From Thaumasiovibrio subtropicus (lineage in GTDB: Bacteria; Pseudomonadota; Gammaproteobacteria; Enterobacterales; Vibrionaceae), in assembly GCF_019703835.1 (NCBI RefSeq), contig NZ_AP023054.1, positions 2,851,580-2,915,579 on the forward strand: 64,000 nucleotides of DNA, written 5' to 3'. Every line of letters begins with the position of its first letter. Within the stretch, counting starts at the first letter, position 1. The translations under genes and the position numbers were made by a program. The notes beneath the pieces are model-generated. The model was not told where the DNA came from. It did no database searches and was given only the letters and a program-made list of their open reading frames with translations. This document shows, one piece after another, positions 1-12,607 of the stretch.

Positions 1-60
1 CAAAATCGCGACGATATCGAAACTTTTACACAACTCAGGCATTGGAAGGACAATTTTTAA
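1..60 (+). CDS. gloB: Hydroxyacylglutathione hydrolase (glyoxalase II), C-terminal end only
   Basis: The first 60 bases read in frame as a 19-residue C-terminus ending RHWKDNF followed by TAA. The ending resembles the basic/aromatic C-terminus of glyoxalase II, which hydrolyses S-lactoylglutathione to lactate and glutathione in the cytosol. In vibrios and enterics gloB lies next to mltD and yafD, as here. The call rests on the tail and the neighbourhood only; the metal-binding part lies outside the window. Confidence 0.6.
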   Translation, partial: QNRDDIETFTQLRHWKDNF

Positions 61-129
61 CCAACAAGGGTTGTGCATCTGTGGGCTAGACCAGTATGAT
101 TCACGACCGTTTTGGCAAAAGACTCAATT

Positions 130-1716
130 ATGAAATCGAAATTACTAGTAGCAAGCGCGCTTTTCTTAGCCGGTTGCCAACTGTCGAATACGACAGTAGA
201 CACCTCGCAACCTGAACAGAATCAACCGGCAGACGCTGCTACAACGCAAACGGGTAGCAACGCAACAGCAAAACAGACGGACGCTGTTTCAAAACCAGTG
301 GTAAAAGCCCTGACACCACAGCAACAAGAAAACGTCTGGGATCGCATCACGATGCAACTCTCTCTAGAGGTGCCAGATGAAGACCGCGTTGAATACTACC
401 GCAAATGGTATCTTCGTCACCCAACTCACTTAAAAACCGTCGCTGAGCGCGCTGAACCTTTCCTTTTCTTAATCACGGAAAAAGTGGAAGAGCGTGGTTT
501 CCCGCTTGAACTTGCCATGCTACCGATTGTTGAAAGTTCCTTTGACCAGTTTGCTTACTCACACGGTCGCGCCGCGGGTCTATGGCAAATTACCCCGCCA
601 ACCGGCCGAACGTTTGGTCTTGAGCAAAACTGGTGGTATGACGGCCGTCGTGATGTAGTGAAATCGACAGATGCGGCATTGGACCTCCTTGATTATCTTC
701 AGAAGAAGTTTGACGGTGACTGGCTACATGCGCTTGCTGCCTACAACACTGGGGAAGGCCGTGTGTTCCGCGCGATTCGCAACAATAAAGCAGAAGGCAA
801 GTCTACCGAGTTTTGGGCACTAAAATTACCGCGTGAAACCAGTGATTATGTGCCAAAACTTCTCGCTGTTGCAGACGTTATTTCCAATGCCGACGAATAT
901 GGTATTGAGATCCCAGCTATTGCCAATAAACAAGTCGTTGAACTGGTTGAGCCGGGCGTTCAAATGGATATTGGCCTTGCCGCCAAATATGCAGGCATGG
1001 ATGTCAAAGCGTTGCAGCGCTTAAATCCGGCCTATAACCAATGGGCTACCGCACCTTCGGGGACTAATCACTTCTTGCTCCCACTTGAAAATGCAGCACG
1101 CTTTAATGAACAGTTCACAGCCAATAACAATCAGGGCATGAACTTGATCCGCTATGAAATTCAACCCGGCGACACCTTAAGCCAATTGGCAGAAAAGCAT
1201 AACACCCGCACCGACCTTATCATGAAAGCAAACAACATGGAGTCAACGGCGCTGCGTGCTGGTCGCCACCTAATGATTCCGGTTGCGATGCAAGATGGTT
1301 CGGCATTGGCGTCTGCACGTACGACACAACAGACTTCACATGGCACGGGACACCGAGTGGAGTATGTGATTCAGTCCGGCGATAGCTTGTGGACCATTGC
1401 ACGCAAGCACGGCGTGTCCATCGACCAAATTACCCGCTGGAATGGCATCTCTCGCAACACGACATTGCGTGCAGGTAAAACGTTAACCTTATGGCAAAAA
1501 GGCAGCGCAGCAAGCCAACAAGCAAGTAATAGCGAAGGCATTATCCGTACTATCAGCTATTCTGTACGCAGCGGCGATAGCTTAAGTACCATTGCTAGCC
1601 GTTACAAAGTACGCGTGTCTGACCTTGTAAAATGGAACAATCTCGACACGAGCAAGTACTTACGCCCAGGGCAGAAGTTAACGCTACACATTGATGTCAC
1701 TAAGGTAAGTGCATGA
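130..1716 (+). CDS. mltD: Membrane-bound lytic murein transglycosylase D
   Basis: This outer-membrane lipoprotein cleaves the MurNAc-GlcNAc bond of peptidoglycan, leaving 1,6-anhydro-MurNAc ends. The ATG at 130 is chosen over the upstream TTG at 112 because it begins a compact lipoprotein signal, MKSKLLVASALFLAGC, with lipobox LAGC. An SLT domain follows at about residues 110-230, with the catalytic Glu in the VESSFD motif and the typical AAYNTGEGR motif. Three LysM repeats occupy about residues 340-520, each with an xxGDxL core. The 528 residues exceed the E. coli length (about 450), consistent with an extra LysM repeat. Its stop overlaps the next gene by four bases (ATGA). Confidence 0.96.
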   Translation: MKSKLLVASALFLAGCQLSNTTVDTSQPEQNQPADAATTQTGSNATAKQTDAVSKPVVKALTPQQQENVWDRITMQLSLEVPDEDRVEYYRKWYLRHPTHLKTVAERAEPFLFLITEKVEERGFPLELAMLPIVESSFDQFAYSHGRAAGLWQITPPTGRTFGLEQNWWYDGRRDVVKSTDAALDLLDYLQKKFDGDWLHALAAYNTGEGRVFRAIRNNKAEGKSTEFWALKLPRETSDYVPKLLAVADVISNADEYGIEIPAIANKQVVELVEPGVQMDIGLAAKYAGMDVKALQRLNPAYNQWATAPSGTNHFLLPLENAARFNEQFTANNNQGMNLIRYEIQPGDTLSQLAEKHNTRTDLIMKANNMESTALRAGRHLMIPVAMQDGSALASARTTQQTSHGTGHRVEYVIQSGDSLWTIARKHGVSIDQITRWNGISRNTTLRAGKTLTLWQKGSAASQQASNSEGIIRTISYSVRSGDSLSTIASRYKVRVSDLVKWNNLDTSKYLRPGQKLTLHIDVTKVSA

Positions 1717-2402
1717 CGCCATCCGCCAACCCTTTCATCGCTTTGATTGACCTGTTTCGCTCTCCCGCAGAGTGTTTAGCTGGGGTGTTTCAACGCCCGA
1801 AGTGGGGATGGTTTGCTTGGTTGTTCATTATTCTTAGCCCCTTTATGTTTTGGGGCTATTACTTTGATTTAGTCAATCAAACTTGGCTTTTTAACAATAT
1901 CGTCGCGCAAAATCCTTTCTTTGCTGATGGTGAAAATACAGAGTGGTTGACCATCGACCTCTTACTCACCAGCGAAGTGATCAAAGATATTGTGGGTCGC
2001 ACCGCCGTCATATTGTTTATGGCACTGTGGTTTACGTTAGCGACGCGAGAGCAAGAAAACAAACTCGGCTTTCTTCGCTGGCTAGGCGTAAGTTGCTTTA
2101 TTTTTCTGCCTATGGTGATTGGGGATGTTGCCAGCTACGTCAATGTCCTGTTCAACTATGGACAAGTGATGCCTAACACAGCCGACCTCAATAGTTTAAA
2201 TGGTCTGTTGAAACTGCCGATGAATCATCCTTGGGCAAGTTTTGCTGAAACCATACCACTGCTAATGCCTTGGTATGTCGCACTCAGCTATATCGCCCTC
2301 AGTATGACAACCAGCTTCCAACGTGGGCACGCAATGAGCGTCGCCCTGCTCCCTTGGCTAGGACTCCTAATTATCTGGCCTATCAGCATCGTTTTGTTCT
2401 AA
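1713..2402 (+). CDS. YIP1-family integral membrane protein
   Basis: A 229-residue hydrophobic protein with about five predicted membrane segments (near residues 33-52, 88-108, 120-145, 170-195 and 205-228). The overall pattern matches the bacterial YIP1/DUF1282 membrane family, whose function is unknown. Its ATG overlaps the mltD stop codon (ATGA), so it is probably translated by coupling from mltD mRNA, hinting at an envelope role. No catalytic motif is visible. Confidence 0.75.
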   Translation: MTPSANPFIALIDLFRSPAECLAGVFQRPKWGWFAWLFIILSPFMFWGYYFDLVNQTWLFNNIVAQNPFFADGENTEWLTIDLLLTSEVIKDIVGRTAVILFMALWFTLATREQENKLGFLRWLGVSCFIFLPMVIGDVASYVNVLFNYGQVMPNTADLNSLNGLLKLPMNHPWASFAETIPLLMPWYVALSYIALSMTTSFQRGHAMSVALLPWLGLLIIWPISIVLF

Positions 2403-2419
2403 CGAGGAAGGGGCTAGCA

Positions 2420-3274
2420 TTAGCCCAGACGAAACTGCGCCCAAAGCGGGTTATGATCAGAGGCATCGGTTTCCGGTGCCTCTGCGTTTTCTAGCGTCAA
2501 ACCACGATAAAAAAGGTGATCGAGAGGACGACCTAAAACACGCGTTCGATAATCATCGCCAAACTGCGCATGTTGCATTCCAAGCTTTTCGGCAAAGGCT
2601 TCCACTATCTTTTGTCGTCCTTTTCGCCAAGTATTAAAATCGCCTGCCACGATTATTGGCCCTTCGTGCTCTGACAAAGCCTGTGCTAAGCGCGCCAGTT
2701 GCTCGGCATAAATTTCAGTACCGAGCGTGAAGTTAATACCATGCAAATTCACAACCGCCAGCACCTCGCCAGTACTCAAGGGAAACTCCGCATAAAGTGC
2801 CGACTTAGGCAGACGTAGCCACGGCTCTGTGGTCAGGTAAGCGCAAGATTGAAGTGCTTCAACACGCGATAGGTTAAGGACACCGGCACTTTGATCAAAC
2901 AACGAAAAGGCATTCGCCATCGCAACTTGCCACTGCTTGCTATCTAGATAGTGACGAAAATCTTCATGTAAACTGGCTTCTTGAAGTAGCACGAGGTCAG
3001 ATTTTGCCGTTAGACTGTCTAGCTCTTCTTGCCACCCAGGCAGCGCACCTTTATAGATATTCCAAACAGACAGGCGCAACACCCCGTCCACATCAAGTGG
3101 CTGAGTAAGTTCGCTGCTGGCTTCAAAACAACGCAGCTGTTCACTGGTCAGGGTCATAACTTGTGCCTCTTGAGGGATATCAAAACTCATACCCATGAAG
3201 CTACATGACCCAACACCCGCAACCGCTAAAGCAATCGCCGAGACAGCAAACAGCTGACGTCGCTTAGACTGCAT
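2420..3274 (-). CDS. yafD: YafD-like endonuclease/exonuclease/phosphatase-fold protein
   Basis: A 284-residue member of the EEP (DNase I-like) superfamily, matching the UPF0294/YafD family. It shows the family signatures LSVWNIYKG near residue 68, LLQEAS near residue 95 (metal-binding Glu), GDFNTW near residue 211 and a C-terminal SDHNPLWAQF motif (catalytic Asp-His). An N-terminal hydrophobic stretch (FAVSAIALAVAGVGSCSF) suggests a membrane anchor or lipoprotein-like signal. The substrate is unknown. Its start touches the stop of the DUF1904 gene upstream, so the two form a minus-strand pair converging on the mltD operon. Confidence 0.85.
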   Translation of the reverse strand: MQSKRRQLFAVSAIALAVAGVGSCSFMGMSFDIPQEAQVMTLTSEQLRCFEASSELTQPLDVDGVLRLSVWNIYKGALPGWQEELDSLTAKSDLVLLQEASLHEDFRHYLDSKQWQVAMANAFSLFDQSAGVLNLSRVEALQSCAYLTTEPWLRLPKSALYAEFPLSTGEVLAVVNLHGINFTLGTEIYAEQLARLAQALSEHEGPIIVAGDFNTWRKGRQKIVEAFAEKLGMQHAQFGDDYRTRVLGRPLDHLFYRGLTLENAEAPETDASDHNPLWAQFRLG

Positions 3275-3603
3275 TAGTAATGCTCGCCATTATCGTAATA
3301 AGTCGCTGGGGTAAGTGCCGTGAAAATGACCGCGAGATCATCACAAGCATACTGAGATTTGATCAGATCCGTGATGATCTTTGCGACTTGATCTTGTGTC
3401 TCTTGGCCGCGATCAAACCAAAGGACTTCAACAAAGGGATATGCCTGCGTCTTTTCGCCTTCCGCGAAAAACTGCGTTGCGACGAGTTCTATCGTAAAGT
3501 CTTCACGAGGGCAGTCCATCAATGGCTGCAGTTGGTCAACGAAAGCCGTTGAAAGCTGTTGAACTATGTTGCTCTCGACCGCGCGAATACGTAAGTGTGG
3601 CAT
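3274..3603 (-). CDS. DUF1904 family protein
   Basis: A 109-residue cytosolic protein that begins MPHLRIRAVE and matches the DUF1904 family, which resembles tautomerase/MIF-fold proteins in size and layout. The family is common in vibrios and has no established function. It has no signal peptide or membrane segment. Its last base is shared with the first base of yafD, so the two are likely co-transcribed and translationally coupled. Confidence 0.8.
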   Translation of the reverse strand: MPHLRIRAVESNIVQQLSTAFVDQLQPLMDCPREDFTIELVATQFFAEGEKTQAYPFVEVLWFDRGQETQDQVAKIITDLIKSQYACDDLAVIFTALTPATYYDNGEHY

Positions 3604-3878
3604 AACAACCTCTTAATCAATAATGCTGACACAAAACGGCATACTACCACTCATCCTTGTGCGTATTAAATGATCCTAGCTGATGTTATGCACTTTATTG
3701 GCAATGTTAGTGCTGATAATCCTTCGCAGTCGATAACGACGTGGACACTCATCATCTGGCTTTCTGTAAGCTTGGGCAATGAATATACTCGAGGTGACTT
3801 GAGTATGGCAGCTAGACTATCAAAGTAAGCTGAACCCTTGCTGGATTGCCAGCTCCTAATCAGCAACCATTCCACTGC
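3604..3878. other. Intergenic region with no recognised gene
   Basis: This 275-base gap between the DUF1904 gene and the nitroreductase gene contains no convincing gene. At 3784-3806 it holds a 23-base sequence in which TATACTC is followed directly by GAGGTGACTTGAGTAT. This looks like the two ends of the MITE-like element found elsewhere in the window fused together. A 69-codon open frame across the region (minus strand) shows no recognisable protein features. Confidence 0.4.
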
Positions 3879-5030
3879 TCAAGCCACAACGATATCGTTC
3901 GCATCTCTTCTTGGCGCAGGCGGGGTAGGATCGGCCTTGCCAACACGGAACAACATCTGGACGGTTTGCGACTTCGCCACACCATAAGCCCGTTTGAACT
4001 CTGCTTGAAGTGGCAGCATGGCCTCGTACTCTTGCAATATCTGACTCATAGGATGAATAGATACTCCAAGGCGACTTGCCACTAGGTTTAAACGACAATA
4101 CATACGCCCTGCCTTAACCTGACTAAGTCGACTGTTGTCATCACTGATGAGTAACGCGTAATGTGGGTTATCTAGCACAACCTTTTTCACCGTTTTGACG
4201 CTCTCTTTACCAAAAGCGACTGGGTCTTTCTCTGCACTCTCTCGACTCAAGAAAAACGACTCTGCAATGACTCGTTTAATACCATTAATGCCATTTTGCG
4301 GTAAACCAAAACCGTCACGATACTGCTGGAACTCTTCATCGTTAAACCGAAACATCGAAATCGTTTCTAGTGTGCGTGTCGATTTGCTCTCTTCAATTTC
4401 CATCGCTTTCACCAAAAACTGCTCCATCTGTTGGCGTTGAGATGGCGCATCTATCATGTCGAGCCCGAAACCCGCCATCGCAATAGCCGAAGTAAGTTGA
4501 GCTAACGTCTCTGTCGGCAGTGGCGTTTTACCATAAACGGTCTTATTCGACTGACGGGTGGTCAATAGCTTAAACAACGGGCTGGGCGTAACAGATTCGT
4601 CGGCGACTAAACGAATATCGGCAACAGGTAAGTTAGCCAGACTCTGGTTGTCATAGCTGCCTTGTGGAAAATATTCGACTTCAGCGCGAATGCTAAACTG
4701 CGTTGCTGCGATCACCAGATTCTCAATAAAGCAGCCTTGTCCAACATGTATTTGTCGATAGATAGGATCCGTTTCTGGTAAGAGGCGCGTTTCATCAACA
4801 AACAGACGAAGGGTGTTTTTATCCATCAAATGTACCTTCCAAGCCTGTGTGTTATGCGGATTTGGCGCGAGCATCGCGTAGCTCAATAACAGCATGCGAA
4901 TGTCAGACTGATCAAGAGCAGGACGAAGTTCACCAAGCTCAACCCCGTCTCCCAGCCCCGTTACATGAGGTAGTGCCACCATAGCGACAGTGCCTGCACC
5001 CACGACTTTTATAAAATTTCGTCTGTTCAT
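3879..5030 (-). CDS. Tat-exported nitroreductase-family oxidoreductase (Acg-like)
   Basis: A 383-residue FMN-dependent nitroreductase-fold protein of the Acg type. It has a twin-arginine signal (NRRNFIKVVG, then a hydrophobic h-region), so it is probably exported folded with its flavin. The motifs APNPHNTQAW (about residue 50 of the mature reading) and TTRQSNKTVYG are typical of the family. The ATG at 5030 has a GGAGAAGAAG ribosome-binding site. The longer frame starting at 5066 would run through the operator-like sequences of the divergent MarR gene and is rejected. The divergent MarR regulator is the likely controller. The physiological substrate is unknown. Confidence 0.82.
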   Translation of the reverse strand: MNRRNFIKVVGAGTVAMVALPHVTGLGDGVELGELRPALDQSDIRMLLLSYAMLAPNPHNTQAWKVHLMDKNTLRLFVDETRLLPETDPIYRQIHVGQGCFIENLVIAATQFSIRAEVEYFPQGSYDNQSLANLPVADIRLVADESVTPSPLFKLLTTRQSNKTVYGKTPLPTETLAQLTSAIAMAGFGLDMIDAPSQRQQMEQFLVKAMEIEESKSTRTLETISMFRFNDEEFQQYRDGFGLPQNGINGIKRVIAESFFLSRESAEKDPVAFGKESVKTVKKVVLDNPHYALLISDDNSRLSQVKAGRMYCRLNLVASRLGVSIHPMSQILQEYEAMLPLQAEFKRAYGVAKSQTVQMLFRVGKADPTPPAPRRDANDIVVA

Positions 5031-5064
5031 CACTTCTTCTCCATCATGATTCACGCTAAAATAC

Positions 5065-5102
5065 ATTCCACGGAATAAACATTACATTCCAAGGAATGTA
5101 AT
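5065..5102. promoter_or_regulatory. Tandem MarR-type operators between nitroreductase and marR genes
   Basis: A near-perfect inverted repeat, ATTACATTCC-AA-GGAATGTAAT, lies at 5081-5102. A shorter version of the same element, ATTCC-AC-GGAAT, lies at 5065-5076. Their centres are 21 bases apart, two helical turns, so both would face the same side of DNA. Their position between two divergent genes, one encoding a MarR protein, is the classic layout for autoregulation and repression of the oxidoreductase gene. The identity of the binding protein is inferred. Confidence 0.7.
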
Positions 5103-5123
5103 TTCAAGAGAGAATATGTAATC

Positions 5124-5579
5124 ATGCCTAATGCAAAAAATGACCTTGCCAATAACCTTTTCATTTCATTAGGAATAGTACATCAACTTACCGATAGTTT
5201 TTTAATGCGTCACCTTGGCCAGTTCGGCCTCAGTATCTCCCAATTCAATGTCCTCTCCCACTTTGCACGCCATAGTGAAAAAGCAGTGACAGTCAGCGAG
5301 CTTACTCGTGTCATGCAGATGAACCAGCCAGCAGTCACCAAGATCGTCAACAAACTCTATGAAATGGAACTCGTAGAAATACAAAAAGACAGTAATGATG
5401 GCCGCAAGAAGTGGGTCAACATCAATCAAAACGGACTGAAGAAAGTTTCAGAGGCGTACATGCGCTTTCAACCCTTCATGGCAGAAGTGTTTGCAGAATG
5501 GGAAGAAGATGAGATGCAAGAAACACTCGCCAAAGTCAACAAACTCAAGACTTGGCTAGATAACAACCGAGGGTTGTAA
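5124..5579 (+). CDS. MarR-family transcriptional regulator
   Basis: A 151-residue winged-helix protein of typical MarR length. The recognition region reads VSELTRVMQMNQPAVTKIVNKL (about residues 58-79, split here as VSELTRVMQMNQ and PAVTKIVNKL). The wing contains DSNDGRKKWV, a standard MarR wing motif. MarR dimers usually bind palindromes and are released by phenolic or oxidised ligands. Here the adjacent 10-bp-arm palindromes are the obvious targets and the divergent nitroreductase gene the obvious regulon member. Confidence 0.88.
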   Translation: MPNAKNDLANNLFISLGIVHQLTDSFLMRHLGQFGLSISQFNVLSHFARHSEKAVTVSELTRVMQMNQPAVTKIVNKLYEMELVEIQKDSNDGRKKWVNINQNGLKKVSEAYMRFQPFMAEVFAEWEEDEMQETLAKVNKLKTWLDNNRGL

Positions 5580-5602
5580 AAAAACGCAGAAGCAACAGAT
5601 GC

Positions 5603-5630
5603 AAAAAAGCCCCAGTCTTTAGACGGGGAC
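5603..5630 (-). terminator. Rho-independent terminator, second after tRNA-Trp
   Basis: Read on the minus strand, an imperfect GTCCCCGTC / GACTGGGGC stem with a short loop is followed by six T residues. It backs up the terminator at 5683-5713 at the end of the rRNA/tRNA transcription unit, and lies in the convergent space after the MarR gene. Confidence 0.6.
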
Positions 5631-5682
5631 GCCTAGTCTGAGGCTATTACGCAGTAACACAAACTTAAATTTGGCACATACG

Positions 5683-5713
5683 AAAAAGGCTCCAGCATTT
5701 CTGCTAGAGCCTT
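5683..5713 (-). terminator. Rho-independent terminator of the tRNA-Trp transcript
   Basis: On the minus strand AAGGCTCTAGCA and TGCTGGAGCCTT form a 12-bp stem around a GAAA loop, followed by TTTTT. It starts six bases after the tRNA-Trp CCA end. Confidence 0.85.
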
Positions 5714-5718
5714 GAATA

Positions 5719-5795
<77 letters not shown>

Positions 5796-5806
5796 AAAGC
5801 GCAAGC

Positions 5807-5835
5807 ATTGTAAAAGGTATTCAGCATAAATACAA
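5807..5835 (-). promoter_or_regulatory. Promoter of tRNA-Trp
   Basis: On the minus strand TTGTAT (-35), a 17-base spacer and TACAAT (-10) lie just upstream of the tRNA, followed by a GC-containing discriminator (GCTTGCGC). Transcription would begin within a few bases of the mature 5' end. The call comes from motif reading only. Confidence 0.55.
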
Positions 5836-6051
5836 CGATTGTGAACAAAACAATTACGCACGAGATCTCATTTCTTTCCATAAAGGGCAAATCAATGTTA
5901 ATTCATTGAAATAAAGGCCATTTTTGAATAAATTTTGACCAGAAAATTAGAAATCAGCTTGGAACTATCGTCAAATGCACGCACCGTTGTCGTTTTACTC
6001 GACCCCAAGATTACCATCGGTAGCCTCACTACCGCTCTATACTGCACATAC

Positions 6052-6081
6052 AAAAAGTCCCCAGCATTGCTGCTAGGGACT
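6052..6081 (-). terminator. Rho-independent terminator after tRNA-Asp
   Basis: On the minus strand AGTCCCTAGCA and TGCTGGGGACT pair (one G-U) around a four-base loop, followed by TTTTT. It ends the rRNA operon proper just downstream of tRNA-Asp. Confidence 0.82.
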
Positions 6082-6088
6082 CAATGAT

Positions 6089-6165
6089 TGGCGGAGTGGA
6101 CGGGACTCGAACCCGCGACCCCCGGCGTGACAGGCCGGTATTCTAACCAACTGAACTACCACTCC
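6089..6165 (-). tRNA. tRNA-Asp (GTC anticodon)
   Basis: A complete cloverleaf on the minus strand with acceptor GGAGTGG / CCACTCC, anticodon loop CTGTCAC (GTC), T loop TTCGAGT and encoded CCA. It is the distal tRNA of the rRNA operon, 12 bases after the 5S gene. Confidence 0.97.
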
Positions 6166-6177
6166 GCACTAATTCAA

Positions 6178-6296
6178 AGCCTGGCGATGTCCTACTCTCA
6201 CATGGGGAGACCCCACACTACCATCGGCGCTATTGCGTTTCACTACTGAGTTCGGCATGGAGTCAGGTGGGTCCACAATGCTATGGTCGCCAAGCA
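6178..6296 (-). rRNA. rrf: 5S ribosomal RNA
   Basis: The minus strand begins TGCTTGGCGACC and ends GACATCGCCAGGC, whose ends pair as 5S helix I. The CCCACCTGA/CCATGCCGAACTCAG core is typical. The length of about 119 nt is normal, and it follows the 23S gene as usual. End points are accurate to a few bases. Confidence 0.95.
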
Positions 6297-6369
6297 AAAT
6301 TTTGTTCAAACTATGAAAACTGGCTAGTGTTCTTCTTCACATTCAAGCGCGATTAAGTCCGATAAAACA

Positions 6370-9280
<2,911 letters not shown>

Positions 9281-9480
9281 CGTCTTTATTTCACTTTACA
9301 AAAGTGAAGACACATAGGCGTATGACAGCAACCAAGGTTTACATGTTTTCGCCGGACTCAATACAAGACACTTGAATGTGTTTGTTGTATTTACTTGCGT
9401 AAATACGATTTGAGAACTTGTTCATTTTTCAATGAACGATTCAATCTATTCGATTGAATTTACTAGTCAGCTTTCCAGTT

Positions 9481-9492
9481 TGTTAAAGAGCA
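9481..9492 (-). promoter_or_regulatory. boxA antitermination element before 23S
   Basis: The minus strand reads TGCTCTTTAACA, the canonical boxA bound by NusB-S10 in rRNA antitermination. It lies in the spacer between tRNA-Val and 23S. Confidence 0.75.
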
Positions 9493-9549
9493 TGTGAAGC
9501 TTGTTAGCTTGCACTTTCTAAAGATTCTTAAGGAAAAACCTTTAGAGAG

Positions 9550-9625
9550 TGGTGGGCGATACCGGGCTCGAACCAGTGACCCCCTCCTTGTAAGGGAGGT
9601 GCTCTCCCAACTGAGCTAATCGCCC
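9550..9625 (-). tRNA. tRNA-Val (TAC anticodon)
   Basis: A cloverleaf on the minus strand starting GGGCGAT, with anticodon stem-loop CTCCC-TTACAAG-GGAGG (TAC), T loop TTCGAGC and encoded CCA. It is the last of four spacer tRNAs between 16S and 23S. Confidence 0.97.
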
Positions 9626-9655
9626 ACAATAGTTTTACATCTTCGTGGCAGAAGA

Positions 9656-9731
9656 TGGTGGAGCTAAGCAGGATCGAACTGCTGACCTCCTGCGTGCAAA
9701 GCAGGCGCTCTCCCAGCTGAGCTATAGCCCC
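9656..9731 (-). tRNA. tRNA-Ala (TGC anticodon)
   Basis: A cloverleaf on the minus strand starting GGGGCTA, with anticodon loop TTTGCAC (TGC), T loop TTCGATC and encoded CCA. It is the third spacer tRNA of the rRNA operon. Confidence 0.97.
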
Positions 9732-9759
9732 ATTTTTATTACATCTTCTTGGGAGAAGA

Positions 9760-9835
9760 TGGTGGGTCGTGCAGGATTCGAACCTGCGACCAATTGATTA
9801 AAAGTCAACTGCTCTACCAACTGAGCTAACGACCC
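9760..9835 (-). tRNA. tRNA-Lys (TTT anticodon)
   Basis: A cloverleaf on the minus strand starting GGGTCGT, with anticodon stem-loop TTGAC-TTTTAAT-CAATT (TTT), T loop TTCGAAT and encoded CCA. It is the second spacer tRNA. Confidence 0.97.
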
Positions 9836-9858
9836 ATCTTGTCACTTCAAAAGAGAAG

Positions 9859-9934
9859 TGGCGTCCCATAGGGGAGTCGAACCCCTGTTACCGCCGTGAA
9901 AGGGCGGTGTCCTAGGCCTCTAGACGAATGGGAC
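9859..9934 (-). tRNA. tRNA-Glu (TTC anticodon)
   Basis: A cloverleaf on the minus strand starting GTCCCAT, with anticodon stem-loop CCGCC-CTTTCAC-GGCGG (TTC), T loop TTCGACT and encoded CCA. It is the first tRNA after 16S. Confidence 0.97.
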
Positions 9935-10128
9935 ACTGAGTTTGTCTGCAAAACATGTTTTGCAAACTTTGTGTTAGCGAGTGACGAACCTGTGAGGAAC
10001 GACATCATCTCACTTTTTACTAGTGTGTTGGGCACACTAATAGGGATAGTGCAAAACACTACCCGACACTCTTCACATTACGACCAAGCAATCTGTGTGG
10101 ACACTGCATTTAACAGCAGTCTTATCGT

Positions 10129-11679
<1,551 letters not shown>

Positions 11680-11874
11680 AAGATTTTTGATTTGGACTCA
11701 ATGAATACTGATATTCACTACCGAAGTAATGAACGAATTGACTGTGCTAAGACCGAAGTCTTAATTTGGTCACTAGTATCATTGATGCCATATTTGCTTT
11801 CACTTTTTAAAAGTGAAGACAAACAGTTTTGACTATCTATTCAACGAGTGCCCACACAGATTGCATGGTCATAT

Positions 11875-11886
11875 TGTTAAAGAACG
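11875..11886 (-). promoter_or_regulatory. boxA in the rRNA leader
   Basis: The minus strand reads GTTCTTTAACAA, followed by the leader sequence GCAATCTGTGTGGGCACTCG, which closely matches the E. coli rrn leader after boxA. It would recruit the antitermination complex on the leader. Confidence 0.72.
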
Positions 11887-11940
11887 TTGTTGTCTTACTT
11901 GGTAACTCAGCGAAGAACGCTGTGTTTTTCGTGACAACGG

Positions 11941-11974
11941 AGGCGCATTATAGGGAGCTTAAAAATATCCGCAA
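11941..11974 (-). promoter_or_regulatory. rRNA operon promoter (P1-type)
   Basis: On the minus strand TTGCGG (-35, 11969-11974), a 16-base spacer and TATAAT (-10, 11947-11952) are followed by the GC-rich discriminator GCGCCTCC. This discriminator is the signature of stringently controlled rrn promoters. A 16-base spacer and GC-rich start region make it sensitive to ppGpp and initiating nucleotide levels in the E. coli model. The 260 bases between it and 16S hold the leader with boxA. Confidence 0.8.
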
Positions 11975-12026
11975 GAGAAAAATGACAAAAAAAACCCAAC
12001 TGCCGACATTTTAAGCTAAACACACA

Positions 12027-12584
12027 TTAAGCCTCTGATTTTAGGTAGGCAGGTACATCTGCAACGCTATCAACCACCACACTCGCTAGCGCTTCGCCTT
12101 CCGCAGTAACAGGTTTACCTGACCGTACGAGAATGCGAGTAGGAATATCCGCCGCTTCAGCAGCCATCATGTCTTCCTTTTTATCGCCAATCATCACTGA
12201 CTTCGCCATATCGATTTTCAAAAATGCTTGTGCGGATTTAAACATTCCCGGTTTCGGCTTGCGACAATCACAATCTACTTTGTAGTCTCCTTGCCCTTTT
12301 TCAGCATGGTGAGGGCAATAGTATATGCCATCAAATTCCACACCATTGTCAACGAAGTTCCAATCCATCCACTCGGTGAGGGTGAGGAATTCATCCTCTG
12401 TAAACATGCCTCGCGCAATACCTGATTGGTTAGTCACCAGCACCAATAAGTAGCCCATTGCTTTAAACTGCTTACAGGCTTCAAAGACCCCTTCGATGTA
12501 TTCAAAATCATCCGTGGTATGTACATAACCGTGATCAACATTGATCACACCATCACGATCGATAAATACAGCCGCTTTTGCCAC
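12027..12584 (-). CDS. gmhB: D-glycero-beta-D-manno-heptose-1,7-bisphosphate 7-phosphatase
   Basis: A cytosolic HAD-family phosphatase that removes the C7 phosphate in ADP-heptose synthesis for the LPS inner core. It starts with the HAD nucleophile motif [11 protein letters not shown] (Asp-x-Asp), then [11 protein letters not shown], and a zinc-binding loop CPHH...[10 protein letters not shown], then MIGDKKEDM. The GTG at 12584 is chosen: it has GAGGGC upstream and gives 185 residues, near the E. coli 191. The longer ATG frame at 12638 begins inside the repeat element at 12608-12770 and adds non-conserved residues. Confidence 0.93.
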   Translation of the reverse strand: MAKAAVFIDRDGVINVDHGYVHTTDDFEYIEGVFEACKQFKAMGYLLVLVTNQSGIARGMFTEDEFLTLTEWMDWNFVDNGVEFDGIYYCPHHAEKGQGDYKVDCDCRKPKPGMFKSAQAFLKIDMAKSVMIGDKKEDMMAAEAADIPTRILVRSGKPVTAEGEALASVVVDSVADVPAYLKSEA

Positions 12585-12607
12585 AGTATTGCCCTCATTA
12601 ATTACAG

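Noticed and set aside
3666..3875. A 69-codon minus-strand open frame just after the nitroreductase gene
   Set aside because: It contains a repeat-element terminus and no recognisable domain; it starts too close to the upstream gene without a clear ribosome-binding site. A decayed gene cannot be excluded.
11969..12000. TTGTCA further upstream as the rRNA promoter -35
   Set aside because: It lies about 30 bases from the -10, too far; TTGCGG with a 16-base spacer fits better.
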